Source: Lonepinella koalarum (GTDB lineage: Bacteria > Pseudomonadota > Gammaproteobacteria > Enterobacterales > Pasteurellaceae). From it: DNA of 64,000 bases. Of the stretch, positions 32,967-41,294 are shown in pieces. The notes below the pieces were generated by a model that was not told the origin of the DNA, did no database searches, and saw only the letters and a program-made list of their open reading frames with translations. The position numbers and the translations under genes are program-made. The stretch lies in assembly GCF_042926695.1 (NCBI RefSeq), contig NZ_CP170642.1, positions 1,426,001-1,490,000 of the forward strand, written 5' to 3'. Each line of letters begins with the position of its first letter. Position 1 is the first letter of the stretch.

Positions 32967-35900
32967 TTAAAGTGAATGTACTGAATTAATCATGGTAGCA
33001 AACCAATCTTTTGTATTGTGATCTATTTCGGGTAAATAATAGGATAAATCCCCTGTCTGTTTCAAGAGCCGTTGCCAGTAAATATCCCCCTGATTATAAT
33101 CATCGCCCTGAGCAATATTCTCAATATGTTGACATTTAGCCTGCGCATTCTCTGTTTTTAAATAGCGACCAATATCCTTAGTGACAGCTAAAATCACGTG
33201 CTGCTCACTCGCTAAATAAGCGGAAATATAGCGTTTCAACAATGGCATCGGATCAAAATTCGGATCAAATAAAAAAGTTTTTCCAACTAAATTATTCTTT
33301 TCTTTAGCATAAAAAAGAGGCGGAAGCACTTTATTTACACCGTTATTTGCCAATAAAATTAAATAATAAAGCCAGTTTTCAATGGCATAACTATCTTTAT
33401 GCTTGGCTACCGTCCATTGAATAAGTTGCACGCCCTTTGTTGTCTCAAATAATCGATTAATATAACCGCTTAAGTAAATGGTTTTGCCCTCCACATCAAT
33501 GACCAAATCCACATATTGCGTTTGTGTAGGTTGCTCTTGATATGGTCGTAAAATCTCTTGAAACTGTGCAATTTCAGACCGCACTTGATGTTGATAAAGC
33601 TGAGCAAATTCTCCACTTGGCAACAATCCTTTGACCTTGAGTTGAGCAAAATAAGCATCCACATCAATCTTTTCTTGCATCAGTAAATGTTGTTGAATTT
33701 GATATAGGTCTAAACCGTCTAACACAAAATTCTCCGTATCCATAATTTGTTCATCTTTATCTCTAAAATAAACATCTAATCGTTGTTCAAAGAAAAATTG
33801 TAACGGGTTTTTAATAAATTTAATTAACTGTTCAGTATCAATTTGAATAATATTGTTTTCTGGTTTAGTGTCACTGTTTGGTATTTTAACAAAATCTTCT
33901 GGTCGTTGATGCGCATTGGCAATATTCGCCCATTCTTTGGCAAAAGTGCGGTGATTTTCACTAAAGTTTTTTGGGCTGAATGCCGTCATCGCGTGATATT
34001 TTACCAATGGTTTATCATCACCTTTCGGTCGGCAATCAGTATCCAGATTTTCATCTAAATAATCCAGTAATTGATTTACCAATACCGACGGTTCAAGTGG
34101 TGTATTATCAATCATGGATTGCCCTACGTAACTAATATAAAGCTGCTGCTGTGCAGCCAATAAGGCTTCTAGAAATAAATAACGATCATCATCGCGACGA
34201 GAACGATCACCTTTTTGACGGTGATATTGCATTAAATCAAAGCTATTCGAGGTTTGCTGGCGTGGATAATCTGGTTCATTCATGCCTAATAAACAGACCA
34301 CCTTAAATGGAATCGCTCGCATCGGTAATAAGGTGCAAAAACTCACCTTACCGACTAAAAATTTTAAGCTATTCTCTTGTTCGTTTAACTTTTCTGTTAA
34401 TACATCAGCCATAACCTCTGCGCTCAAAGGTTCATCAATATGTAAGGTTTGTAATAATTCTGTCAATTGTTGAATGCTATTTTCAATATAGCGTAACATG
34501 TCTGCCGTATTAGCTTCAGAAATAAAGAAATTCTGCAATAGCGCGGTCAAATTTGTCTGCCATTCAGTGATCGAGTGGGATTGCGACAAGGTATGTTGCC
34601 ATAGACTAAGTTGCTCTATAAAGCTAGCTAATGCCCCTACTAAACGGCTTTTTAAGCCATAGCTATGATCAAAACCCAATTGTTCTTGTTGCCAAATACC
34701 ATTTTCTTCACGCATAGCAAAACCTAGTAGCATCCGTTCCAAGCCAGCTTGCCAAGCATTAAAATTTTGCCCTTGCGGATGTTGTTTATCTAATCCAAAA
34801 CGAATTCCACTGTCTTTTACCCAGTGTCGTAACTGTTCGAGTTCATCTTGTGTAATTGCAAAACGATGGCGAATAGCTGGAATATCTAGCAAGGCTAAAA
34901 CATCTTCTGCACTAAATTGACTATCTTTTAAATGCAATAAATTTAAAAAAGTGGCTAGTAATACATCACTTTCCGATAGGGTTTGATCGGAAATAGAAAA
35001 GGGAATGTAACGTTTATCATAATCCCAATTACCTTGCAGATCTTTTATTTTGCGCTGATACTGTCCAAATACCGCTTGAATATAAGGCGCATAACGGTCA
35101 ATATCTGCCACCATCACCACAATATCTTTTGGTGTTAAGGTTTCATCATTTATAAAACATTGTAATAAATAATCATGTAATACTTCCACTTCACGCATCG
35201 GGCTATGACAAGCATGAAAAGAGATAGACTGATCTTCTGCCGCAAAATGCAATGAGCCTACTTCACTAGGTGCTAAATGCAAAATCTTGTGCTGAACTTG
35301 GTTTAGTAAACTTTGCCCTGTAATGTCGATATTTTGTTGAATTTCTAAGCAATCTAGCTGACTTAATAAATAGAAAAAATCTCGCCCTAACTTTCCCCAA
35401 GTGGCAAGTAGTGGATTTCCGACCGAAAGATATTCTTGCTCCGAGGTTAATTCTTGTTTATTAGCTAAATATTCATCAAGTTGTGTAGGCTTAAAAAAGG
35501 ATTTTTGTTCACCGGTTTTACGTTCGGTGAGTATTTTCAATTCACGCTTGCGAGCAAAACTTGGATCGACCAAATCCCCCCAATAATATTGACTTGGATT
35601 ATTAAAAAATAAATGAATATCACAATGTTTTGCCATGGCGACAAAGGTTTCTAAATAGGTTTTTGGCAACGCAGAAATACCAAAAATAAATAGCCGTTTG
35701 GGTAAATTTTTATAGTGACTGAGTTGCAAATATTCCTGATGCAAGTTAGCTCGGTGTTGGAGCGGTTTATCGTCGTGCGATAAATCCGCAATTAAGGCAC
35801 GCCAAAGGATCCCTTGCCATGCCACATCTTGCTCAATTCGTTGTTTAAAATCATCATCTGTGTGTTTTTGCTGCCCTACAATTTCATTAATAATAATCTG

Positions 35901-36356
35901 TGGTTGATGTTGTTCCCAAGCAGAAATCCAATGCGGACGATAGACTAAATATTGATCAAACAAATCTGCAATTTTACGCGCTAATTGATACAGTTTCTGT
36001 TGTTCTGATTGTGGAGAATAATGCAAATAATTGAGAATCGGTTGCAAATCCGTTCGTTTGATCAACGCCATTAATCGCCACGTCATCGCATCTTTACTGA
36101 ATTGGCTTTGTTCCGCCACATTTGGCAGATTATCCACATATTGTTGCCAAATAAAGCTCGCTGGCATAGGAAAATGAAAATTTGCCGCAATACCTTGTTT
36201 AGCCGCCAGTTGTAATTGCAACCATTGTGCCATGCCGGGACTTTGTACTAAAATAGTTTCTGAGCTAAAAGGATCATCTAGCGGATCAAGTTTAATTAAT
36301 TCACATAAAATATCTTTTTGCAGTTCAAGGTTATTGGAATGATAAATGATGAACAT
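32967..36356 (-). CDS. recC: Exodeoxyribonuclease V gamma subunit RecC
   Basis: 1129 residues, the size of E. coli RecC (1122). The N-terminus has the inactivated helicase-like fold (QSPGMAQWLQLQLA), the middle includes FHACHSPMREVEVLHDYLL and LLPMRAIPFKVVCLLGMNE, and the C-terminal nuclease-like domain is present. In RecBCD it recognises Chi and splits the duplex. recB and recD are not in the window. It lies 35 bp after comQ, so recombination and competence pilus genes may share transcripts. Uptake sequences are near 33570 and 33943. Confidence 0.95.
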   Translation of the reverse strand: MFIIYHSNNLELQKDILCELIKLDPLDDPFSSETILVQSPGMAQWLQLQLAAKQGIAANFHFPMPASFIWQQYVDNLPNVAEQSQFSKDAMTWRLMALIKRTDLQPILNYLHYSPQSEQQKLYQLARKIADLFDQYLVYRPHWISAWEQHQPQIIINEIVGQQKHTDDDFKQRIEQDVAWQGILWRALIADLSHDDKPLQHRANLHQEYLQLSHYKNLPKRLFIFGISALPKTYLETFVAMAKHCDIHLFFNNPSQYYWGDLVDPSFARKRELKILTERKTGEQKSFFKPTQLDEYLANKQELTSEQEYLSVGNPLLATWGKLGRDFFYLLSQLDCLEIQQNIDITGQSLLNQVQHKILHLAPSEVGSLHFAAEDQSISFHACHSPMREVEVLHDYLLQCFINDETLTPKDIVVMVADIDRYAPYIQAVFGQYQRKIKDLQGNWDYDKRYIPFSISDQTLSESDVLLATFLNLLHLKDSQFSAEDVLALLDIPAIRHRFAITQDELEQLRHWVKDSGIRFGLDKQHPQGQNFNAWQAGLERMLLGFAMREENGIWQQEQLGFDHSYGLKSRLVGALASFIEQLSLWQHTLSQSHSITEWQTNLTALLQNFFISEANTADMLRYIENSIQQLTELLQTLHIDEPLSAEVMADVLTEKLNEQENSLKFLVGKVSFCTLLPMRAIPFKVVCLLGMNEPDYPRQQTSNSFDLMQYHRQKGDRSRRDDDRYLFLEALLAAQQQLYISYVGQSMIDNTPLEPSVLVNQLLDYLDENLDTDCRPKGDDKPLVKYHAMTAFSPKNFSENHRTFAKEWANIANAHQRPEDFVKIPNSDTKPENNIIQIDTEQLIKFIKNPLQFFFEQRLDVYFRDKDEQIMDTENFVLDGLDLYQIQQHLLMQEKIDVDAYFAQLKVKGLLPSGEFAQLYQHQVRSEIAQFQEILRPYQEQPTQTQYVDLVIDVEGKTIYLSGYINRLFETTKGVQLIQWTVAKHKDSYAIENWLYYLILLANNGVNKVLPPLFYAKEKNNLVGKTFLFDPNFDPMPLLKRYISAYLASEQHVILAVTKDIGRYLKTENAQAKCQHIENIAQGDDYNQGDIYWQRLLKQTGDLSYYLPEIDHNTKDWFATMINSVHSL

Positions 36357-36390
36357 AATGGTCCCACTTGCCCGATTTTATTTCTTATCA

Positions 36391-36687
36391 TTATAAACCA
36401 ATTTCCCCTAAAATATAGCGCACTTTCACACGCTCTCCCAAACAACTCACAGAAAACGTCAGTTGGTTTTGTTTAACTTCAGTTTCGCAAGATAGCCCTA
36501 AAAATTGTCGTTGCTGCTGATTTTCCGCAATTTGAATAGCTTGATAACGTTGATAAATTTCATTCGCCGTTTGGCGTTGCACATTCACCCATTGATTAAT
36601 GGCGAGAAAAATACCACTGAATAGACTAAGTGCCACCAACAAGGTGATAAGGCTCATACCTTGTTTAAACCTATGGAATAAAATCAT
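36391..36687 (-). CDS. comQ: Competence pseudopilin-like protein ComQ
   Basis: 98 residues. It begins with a short basic leader and a prepilin-type site G/MSLITLLVALSLFSG, then a hydrophobic helix. The C-terminal part has paired cysteines (LSCETE, VSCLGE) that could form a disulphide. The final gene of a four-gene pseudopilin operon; it overlaps comP by 17 bp, indicating translational coupling. By position it matches HI0941 of H. influenzae (comQ), part of the CRP-S competence regulon. Its exact role in the DNA-uptake pilus is not defined by sequence. Confidence 0.8.
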   Translation of the reverse strand: MILFHRFKQGMSLITLLVALSLFSGIFLAINQWVNVQRQTANEIYQRYQAIQIAENQQQRQFLGLSCETEVKQNQLTFSVSCLGERVKVRYILGEIGL

Positions 36688-37357
36688 GCCAAGTTTTCTC
36701 TCCCTTTTGCCATCGACTATAAGATTGTACTAATTCAGTGACTACTACTTTTTTATAGCTCAGTGTCACCGTATCATCTTTTGAAAATGCCCCTTGTGTG
36801 ATCACAGAACCTGTTATTTTACCTTTACCAGCAATGTGTAAATCCCCCGTTGCTATCACTATTCCACTTAAATTGCCATTAATATTCCATTCTGTTTGAG
36901 CTTGATCAAACCAAAATAAGTTATTGCCGTTATCACTAGGAAAATAATTAACATTTTGAATTGCCCTGGCCTGAAATAATACAAAAGCATCTTTATCAAT
37001 AAAATTATCAAATTGTTCTTCATTTAAATTTTTAGTAGGCGATTTTTTAAATAAGGCTTGCCGTTGACACCAGATAAAATGTTGATGTTCTTCACTGTCA
37101 GATGATGTCATAGATGCTGTTGTAAAATTCCCAACTAAGCTCAGATCTAGATTTTGACAAAGGTCAAATTGCTGTTGCTGAAATTGTTTCTGTAAATCAA
37201 TATGTTGTCGCACATACTGTTGCCGTTGATTAGCGATACTAGAATGTAAGCGTAGGCTATCATCATTAAATAATAAGATGATTAACAATACACTAGTAAG
37301 TAAAATCAATAAGCTAATGGTAACAAAAGCGCGGTGTATTTTAGGTAATTTTTTCAT
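36671..37357 (-). CDS. comP: Competence pilus-associated protein ComP
   Basis: 228 residues with an N-terminal transmembrane helix (VTISLLILLTSVLLIILLF, about 12-30) and a soluble periplasmic domain. It lacks a clear prepilin peptidase site of the GFTLVE type, resembling PilX-like minor components. It directly abuts comO (no intergenic base) and overlaps comQ. Matches the HI0940 position in H. influenzae. It likely takes part in assembling the type IV DNA-uptake pilus. Confidence 0.75.
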   Translation of the reverse strand: MKKLPKIHRAFVTISLLILLTSVLLIILLFNDDSLRLHSSIANQRQQYVRQHIDLQKQFQQQQFDLCQNLDLSLVGNFTTASMTSSDSEEHQHFIWCQRQALFKKSPTKNLNEEQFDNFIDKDAFVLFQARAIQNVNYFPSDNGNNLFWFDQAQTEWNINGNLSGIVIATGDLHIAGKGKITGSVITQGAFSKDDTVTLSYKKVVVTELVQSYSRWQKGEKTWHDFIP

Positions 37358-38089
37358 CTATTCACTTGAAATTGGTTGATTAAGTAATGGAATAACCACT
37401 GAACTTTCATATTGAATGTCCGGAGATTGTTTTAAACGACCCGCTAAATAAAGCATTAATCCTTTATATTGCTTGCTATTATCTAACCAGTTCAATTGTA
37501 AGTCAGTAATTTCATAATTATCTTCATCTAGCATTTTCGTCCAACCTAAATCCTGACAAGCATTCTGCTGTAAATAACCTTGGCATTCTGCTTTTTTACA
37601 TTTGGTATTCGCTTTATTGCCATAGGTGCGACTTTCTAAAAGCAAACCATTTTGACGATAACCAAAAAGTTCGCGTCCTACTTCTGATGTGGCGTTTTGT
37701 TCATCTTTAGCACATTGCTTAGCGGTCGATCCTAAACAACCATTGCCATCTAAATCATAAAAGAATAAAACACAGTTATTTTTCACCGCACTTTCATTAG
37801 ACATCGGATAAATAGCTAAACTTATGCCATCTTCATCAAGCTCAAATAGGGAAAAATTTTCCTGCGTAACCTTTATGGATAATGCTCGAAAACCGGCACG
37901 ACGAAGATCTTTCGCCATGGTTTGCAAAGCTCGTTGTAATTCGGTTTGTAATTGAAGTTGTAATAGCTGACGTCGATTTTGCTGTTGGGCGTAGCTATAA
38001 AATTGAATAATCACTAATAATAGAAATGAAGATAAAGTTAAACTCAACATTAAGCCTAACAAACTTTGCCCGTTATAAAATCTTGTCAT
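37358..38089 (-). CDS. comO: Competence pseudopilin ComO (PulJ-like)
   Basis: 243 residues. Prepilin-like N-terminus GQ/SLLGLMLSLTLSSFLLLV with Gly at -2 to the hydrophobic stretch rather than the canonical G/FTLxE, then a soluble domain with several cysteines (NCVLFFYDLDGNGCLG and TKCKKAECQGYLQQNAC). It resembles PulJ/PilW minor pseudopilins, which carry a calcium-type DxDGxG loop; FYDLDGNGC fits this. Its start overlaps the comN stop by 4 bp (ATGA). Corresponds to HI0939. An uptake sequence is inside near 37787. Confidence 0.8.
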   Translation of the reverse strand: MTRFYNGQSLLGLMLSLTLSSFLLLVIIQFYSYAQQQNRRQLLQLQLQTELQRALQTMAKDLRRAGFRALSIKVTQENFSLFELDEDGISLAIYPMSNESAVKNNCVLFFYDLDGNGCLGSTAKQCAKDEQNATSEVGRELFGYRQNGLLLESRTYGNKANTKCKKAECQGYLQQNACQDLGWTKMLDEDNYEITDLQLNWLDNSKQYKGLMLYLAGRLKQSPDIQYESSVVIPLLNQPISSE

Positions 38090-38610
38090 TCTTCCACTCC
38101 AGCATTACAGGCATTCTCTGCTTGATCGCTTTTTAGGCGAATCCGCCCTAAATTAGAAAAAGCAAACAAAGTTCGAGATTGCTCAGCCTGTAACATAAAG
38201 CAACCTGAATCTGACGAATTGCGTGTACCATTAAAACTGATTAATTTTTGTGGATAATACGCTTTGGCAAAGATCATGTTTTTTTGTGGGCTCAAGGGAT
38301 AATAAAATTGAGCCAAAAGATGATCAGGGCAAAAATGCGGATGAAAACAATCACAAGTAGTTTCTGATTTACGCTGTGCAGCAATACACCAACGTTGTTG
38401 GCTAATATCACGATTAATCACCAGATACCAAATTTCCGTGGAATTTTCCACTCTGGCTTGGATTTGACGTAAAAATAGAAACAAACGATGCTGTTCTTTA
38501 ATTAGAATTTGTTGGCTATCACTTTGCCATGCTGGCATGCTAATTAAGGTAATCATACTGATAATCAATAAAGCTATCATCATTTCAACCAAAGTAAACC
38601 CATTTTTCAT
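38086..38610 (-). CDS. comN: Competence pseudopilin ComN
   Basis: 174 residues. Canonical type IV prepilin leader KNG/FTLVEMMIALLIISMITLISMP: cleavage after Gly4 with Glu at +5. The C-terminal domain has cysteines (CIAAQ, CDCFHPHFC, SGCFML, ENACNAG) for disulphides. First gene of comNOPQ, matching HI0938 and the competence regulon of natural transformation. The RBS is weak (AGAAGAAG). The many uptake sequences in the window agree with a naturally competent host. Confidence 0.85.
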   Translation of the reverse strand: MKNGFTLVEMMIALLIISMITLISMPAWQSDSQQILIKEQHRLFLFLRQIQARVENSTEIWYLVINRDISQQRWCIAAQRKSETTCDCFHPHFCPDHLLAQFYYPLSPQKNMIFAKAYYPQKLISFNGTRNSSDSGCFMLQAEQSRTLFAFSNLGRIRLKSDQAENACNAGVEE

Positions 38611-38702
38611 AATGTCTTCTTCTGGTTACTCACAATTTCTGTAAATTTTTCACTGCACTTTAAAAACAAAGTAGCTAGAAAACAATAAAATTAATGGCGT
38701 TT

Positions 38703-38718
38703 TGGAACAAAAATCACA
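38703..38718 (-). promoter_or_regulatory. Possible CRP-type site upstream of comN
   Basis: Minus strand TGTGATTTTTGTTCCA: a perfect left half-site TGTGA, 6-bp spacer and a 3/5 right half-site. It is about 93 bp upstream of the comN start. H. influenzae comN is under a CRP-S site (TGCGA-N6-TCGCA) needing Sxy; this site does not have that core, so the assignment is weak. Confidence 0.3.
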
Positions 38719-38785
38719 GAATTAAGCTAAAGAGATCTACTCACAGCATAAAATAATGTATATAGGTTAAGAATTATAAGAATAG

Positions 38786-38861
38786 TGGTGGGTCGTAAAG
38801 GGCTCGAACCTTTGACTAACGGATTAAGAGTCCGCTGCTCTACCAACTGAGCTAACGACCC
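38786..38861 (-). tRNA. tRNA-Lys (CUU)
   Basis: 76 nt with CCA. The anticodon loop CTCTTAA reads CUU, whereas the three neighbours read UUU. 5' GGGTCGTTAGCTCAG. The most distal gene of the four-Lys cluster, with T-arm differences from the others. Confidence 0.92.
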
Positions 38862-38907
38862 AATTTGGGTGGTATTCGTTTTACTATATCAGTATCATTG
38901 AATTAAG

Positions 38908-38983
38908 TGGTGGGCCGTGAAGGATTCGAACCTTCGACAAACGGATTAAAAGTCCGCTGCTCTACCGCCTGAGCTAACGGCCC
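38908..38983 (-). tRNA. tRNA-Lys (UUU), copy 1
   Basis: 76 nt with CCA; anticodon loop CTTTTAA. 5' GGGCCGTTAGCTCAGGCGG. Identical to the gene at 39037-39112. Confidence 0.95.
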
Positions 38984-39036
38984 ATTTTGCATGGTTTTAT
39001 TTTTAACTTTAAAGCAAATAAGAAAATCTAATTAAG

Positions 39037-39112
39037 TGGTGGGCCGTGAAGGATTCGAACCTTCGACAAACGGATTAAAAGTCCGCTGCTCTACCGCCTG
39101 AGCTAACGGCCC
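39037..39112 (-). tRNA. tRNA-Lys (UUU), copy 2
   Basis: 76 nt with CCA; same sequence as 38908-38983. Its flanks share the block TTTAAAGCAAATAAGAAAAT with the next gene's spacer, showing that gene plus spacer was duplicated as a unit. Confidence 0.95.
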
Positions 39113-39165
39113 ATTTTGTATTGCTTTATTTTTAGCTTTAAAGCAAATAAGAAAATCTAATTAAA

Positions 39166-39241
39166 TGGTGGGTCGTGAAGGATTCGAACCTTCGACAAAC
39201 GGATTAAAAGTCCGCTGCTCTACCGCCTGAGCTAACGACCC
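39166..39241 (-). tRNA. tRNA-Lys (UUU), copy 3
   Basis: 76 nt with CCA; differs from copies 1 and 2 by a compensated acceptor-stem change (GGGTCGT/ACGACCC instead of GGGCCGT/ACGGCCC). Promoter-proximal gene of the cluster. Confidence 0.95.
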
Positions 39242-39280
39242 ACTTACGCTATAACGAACTACGTCAAGCAACGAGTGCAT

Positions 39281-39308
39281 ATATTACGGATTTAAATTTA
39301 ATAATCAA
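39281..39308 (-). promoter_or_regulatory. Candidate promoter of the tRNA-Lys cluster
   Basis: Minus strand: TTGATT (39308-39303), 16 bp, TAATAT (39286-39281), about 40 bp upstream of the first tRNA-Lys. Confidence 0.4.
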
Positions 39309-39395
39309 TAGTTATTTTTATTTTTTGAATTGTTTGCACGAATACTCATCAATTCAGGATAATTTTTTCTCGTACATTTATAGGGTCAAAAACAA

Positions 39396-39422
39396 AACAG
39401 GTTCCATAAATTGAAACCTGTT
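39396..39422 (-). terminator. pal terminator
   Basis: Minus strand AACAGGTT (39422-39415) pairs with AACCTGTT (39403-39396), followed by TTGTTTTT. It ends the tol-pal operon. Confidence 0.8.
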
Positions 39423-39447
39423 CTATTAAAACAATAAATACTTAAAA

Positions 39448-39909
39448 TTAGTATTCTAATACTGCACGACGGTTTTTGCTGTATGCAGACTCATCGTGAC
39501 CAGCTACAGCCGGTTTTTCTTCACCGTAAGAAACAGTTGAAACATTGTTAGCACCTTTCGCTGCTAAGAAAGATTTTACTGCGTCTGCACGACGTTGACC
39601 TAATGCAATGTTGTACTCTGGAGTACCACGTTCGTCAGCATGACCTGCTACTAATACTTTCGCTGCTGGAGTAGCGTTTAAGTATTGTGCGTGAGCGTCT
39701 AACAATTGTGAGTATTCACCTTCAATTGCATAGCTGTCAAATGCGAAGTAAACTGTGTTGTAACGAGTTTGTAAATCTTGAACAGATAAACCGCCAAATG
39801 TTTGAGCATTTGCGTTTGTACCGTCCGTACCGCTAGCATCGTTGTTTGATGAACTACAAGCAGCTAATGCTAATACTGGGGCAACTAACAATAATTTTGC
39901 TAATTTCAT
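39448..39909 (-). CDS. pal: Peptidoglycan-associated lipoprotein Pal
   Basis: 153 residues. Lipoprotein signal with lipobox LAAC; acylated C18. The OmpA-like peptidoglycan-binding domain (about 45-153) has FAFDSYAIEGEY, the AGHADERGTPEYNIALGQRRADAV core and the terminal KNRRAVLEY. It anchors the outer membrane to peptidoglycan and binds TolB. In Haemophilus it is the P6 antigen. RBS GGAGAAAAT; 24 bp after tolB. Confidence 0.98.
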   Translation of the reverse strand: MKLAKLLLVAPVLALAACSSSNNDASGTDGTNANAQTFGGLSVQDLQTRYNTVYFAFDSYAIEGEYSQLLDAHAQYLNATPAAKVLVAGHADERGTPEYNIALGQRRADAVKSFLAAKGANNVSTVSYGEEKPAVAGHDESAYSKNRRAVLEY

Positions 39910-39933
39910 TTAATATTTTCTCCTTAGAGTTTT

Positions 39934-41229
39934 TTACTTTGTTAAATATGGTGACCAAGCAGGAAATTTCACTTGTCCGTCACTTCCTGGCAAGCGTGCT
40001 TTAAAGCGTCCGTCTGCAGATACTAATTGTAGCACCTTTCCTAAGCCTTGGGTAGAACTATAAATAATCATAATTCCATTTGGTGAAATACTCGGACTTT
40101 CATCAAGAAAAGTTGAACTTAAAGTGTCAATTTTCCCTGTTATAAGGTCTTGTTTAATCACATGATCGCCTGAAATCATTACCATCGTTTTACCGTCAGA
40201 ACTCACCTGTCCGCTATAACTTTTGCCACCTGAACCTACTAATGATGCACCTCCACCGGAAGCACTCATTGAGTAAACTTGAGGCGAACCGCCTCTATCG
40301 GAGGTAAACAAAATACGTCCATCTGGAGTCCAGCTAGGCTCTGTATTATTACCCGCGCCGCTCGTCAATTTAGTAGCTTGCCCACCATTCGAACCCATCA
40401 CATAAATGTTTAGCTGACCATCTTGATTCGATGCAAAGGCTAAACGACTACCATCCGGTGAAAACGCTGGGGCTCCATTGTGTCCGGGGAATGAAGCCAC
40501 CACTTTTCTGGCACCGGAACCTAAATCCTGAACCACAAGCTGTGATTTTTTATTTTCAAAAGAAACATAAGCTAAACGCTTACCATCTGGCGACCAAGCT
40601 GGTGACATTATCGGTTGAGAACTACGATTTACCACAAATTGATTGTAACCATCATAATCTGCTACACGAACTTCATAAGGTTGTGAGCCACCATTTTTTT
40701 GCACCACATACGCAATACGCGTCCTAAATGCACCTTTAATGGCGGTAATCTTTTCAAATACTTCGTCACTAACAGTGTGCGCGCCAAAACGGATAAATTT
40801 TGCTGCTACGGTGAATGAATTTTGTGCTAATACTGCTCCAGCAGCCCCCGACGCACCGATAGTATCCACTAACTGATAAGCGATATTATAACCACCACCA
40901 GTGTCTGTCACTTGTCCAACCACAATCGCATCAACGCCTAATGAAGCCCATGCATCAGGAGTGACTTCAGAAGCTGAACCCGGTTGTTGTGGCATTTGGT
41001 TGACAGCAATAGGGTTAAATTTACCACTATTGCGTAAATCATCAGAGATAATTTTTGCAATATCTTCTGGAACTAAACCGTTGGTTTTAAACGGCACAAC
41101 TGCAATCGGTCTTGCCCCCTCTACACCTTCATCAATCACGATGCGAACTTCGTCATCCGCTTGAACCGTGCTTATTGTAAAAAATAATACGGCAATGACA
41201 CCCAAAATACGAGCTATTAATTTCATCAT
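39934..41229 (-). CDS. tolB: Tol-Pal periplasmic protein TolB
   Basis: 431 residues with a Sec signal peptide (MMKLIARILGVIAVLFFTISTVQA). The N-terminal alpha/beta domain (about 25-165) is followed by a six-bladed beta-propeller with repeated SPAWSPDGKRLAY, PAFSPDGSRLAF, EPSWTPDGRILF and SPSISPNGIMIIY blades. It links Pal and TolA during constriction of the cell envelope at division. The first two codons are both Met; the second (41226) is better spaced from AGGTGG. It is in the tol operon between tolA and pal. Confidence 0.97.
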   Translation of the reverse strand: MMKLIARILGVIAVLFFTISTVQADDEVRIVIDEGVEGARPIAVVPFKTNGLVPEDIAKIISDDLRNSGKFNPIAVNQMPQQPGSASEVTPDAWASLGVDAIVVGQVTDTGGGYNIAYQLVDTIGASGAAGAVLAQNSFTVAAKFIRFGAHTVSDEVFEKITAIKGAFRTRIAYVVQKNGGSQPYEVRVADYDGYNQFVVNRSSQPIMSPAWSPDGKRLAYVSFENKKSQLVVQDLGSGARKVVASFPGHNGAPAFSPDGSRLAFASNQDGQLNIYVMGSNGGQATKLTSGAGNNTEPSWTPDGRILFTSDRGGSPQVYSMSASGGGASLVGSGGKSYSGQVSSDGKTMVMISGDHVIKQDLITGKIDTLSSTFLDESPSISPNGIMIIYSSTQGLGKVLQLVSADGRFKARLPGSDGQVKFPAWSPYLTK

Positions 41230-41294
41230 ACCACCTATGGTTAATGTTTATTGAGATTACTTTCCTAAAAACGATTATTCCAAATCAAAATTAA

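Noticed and set aside
38627..38660. TTACTCACAAT...TTTCACTGCAC before comN as a third copy of the multi-hairpin element
   Set aside because: Only the outer edges resemble the element; none of the four stems is present, so it could be a remnant at most.
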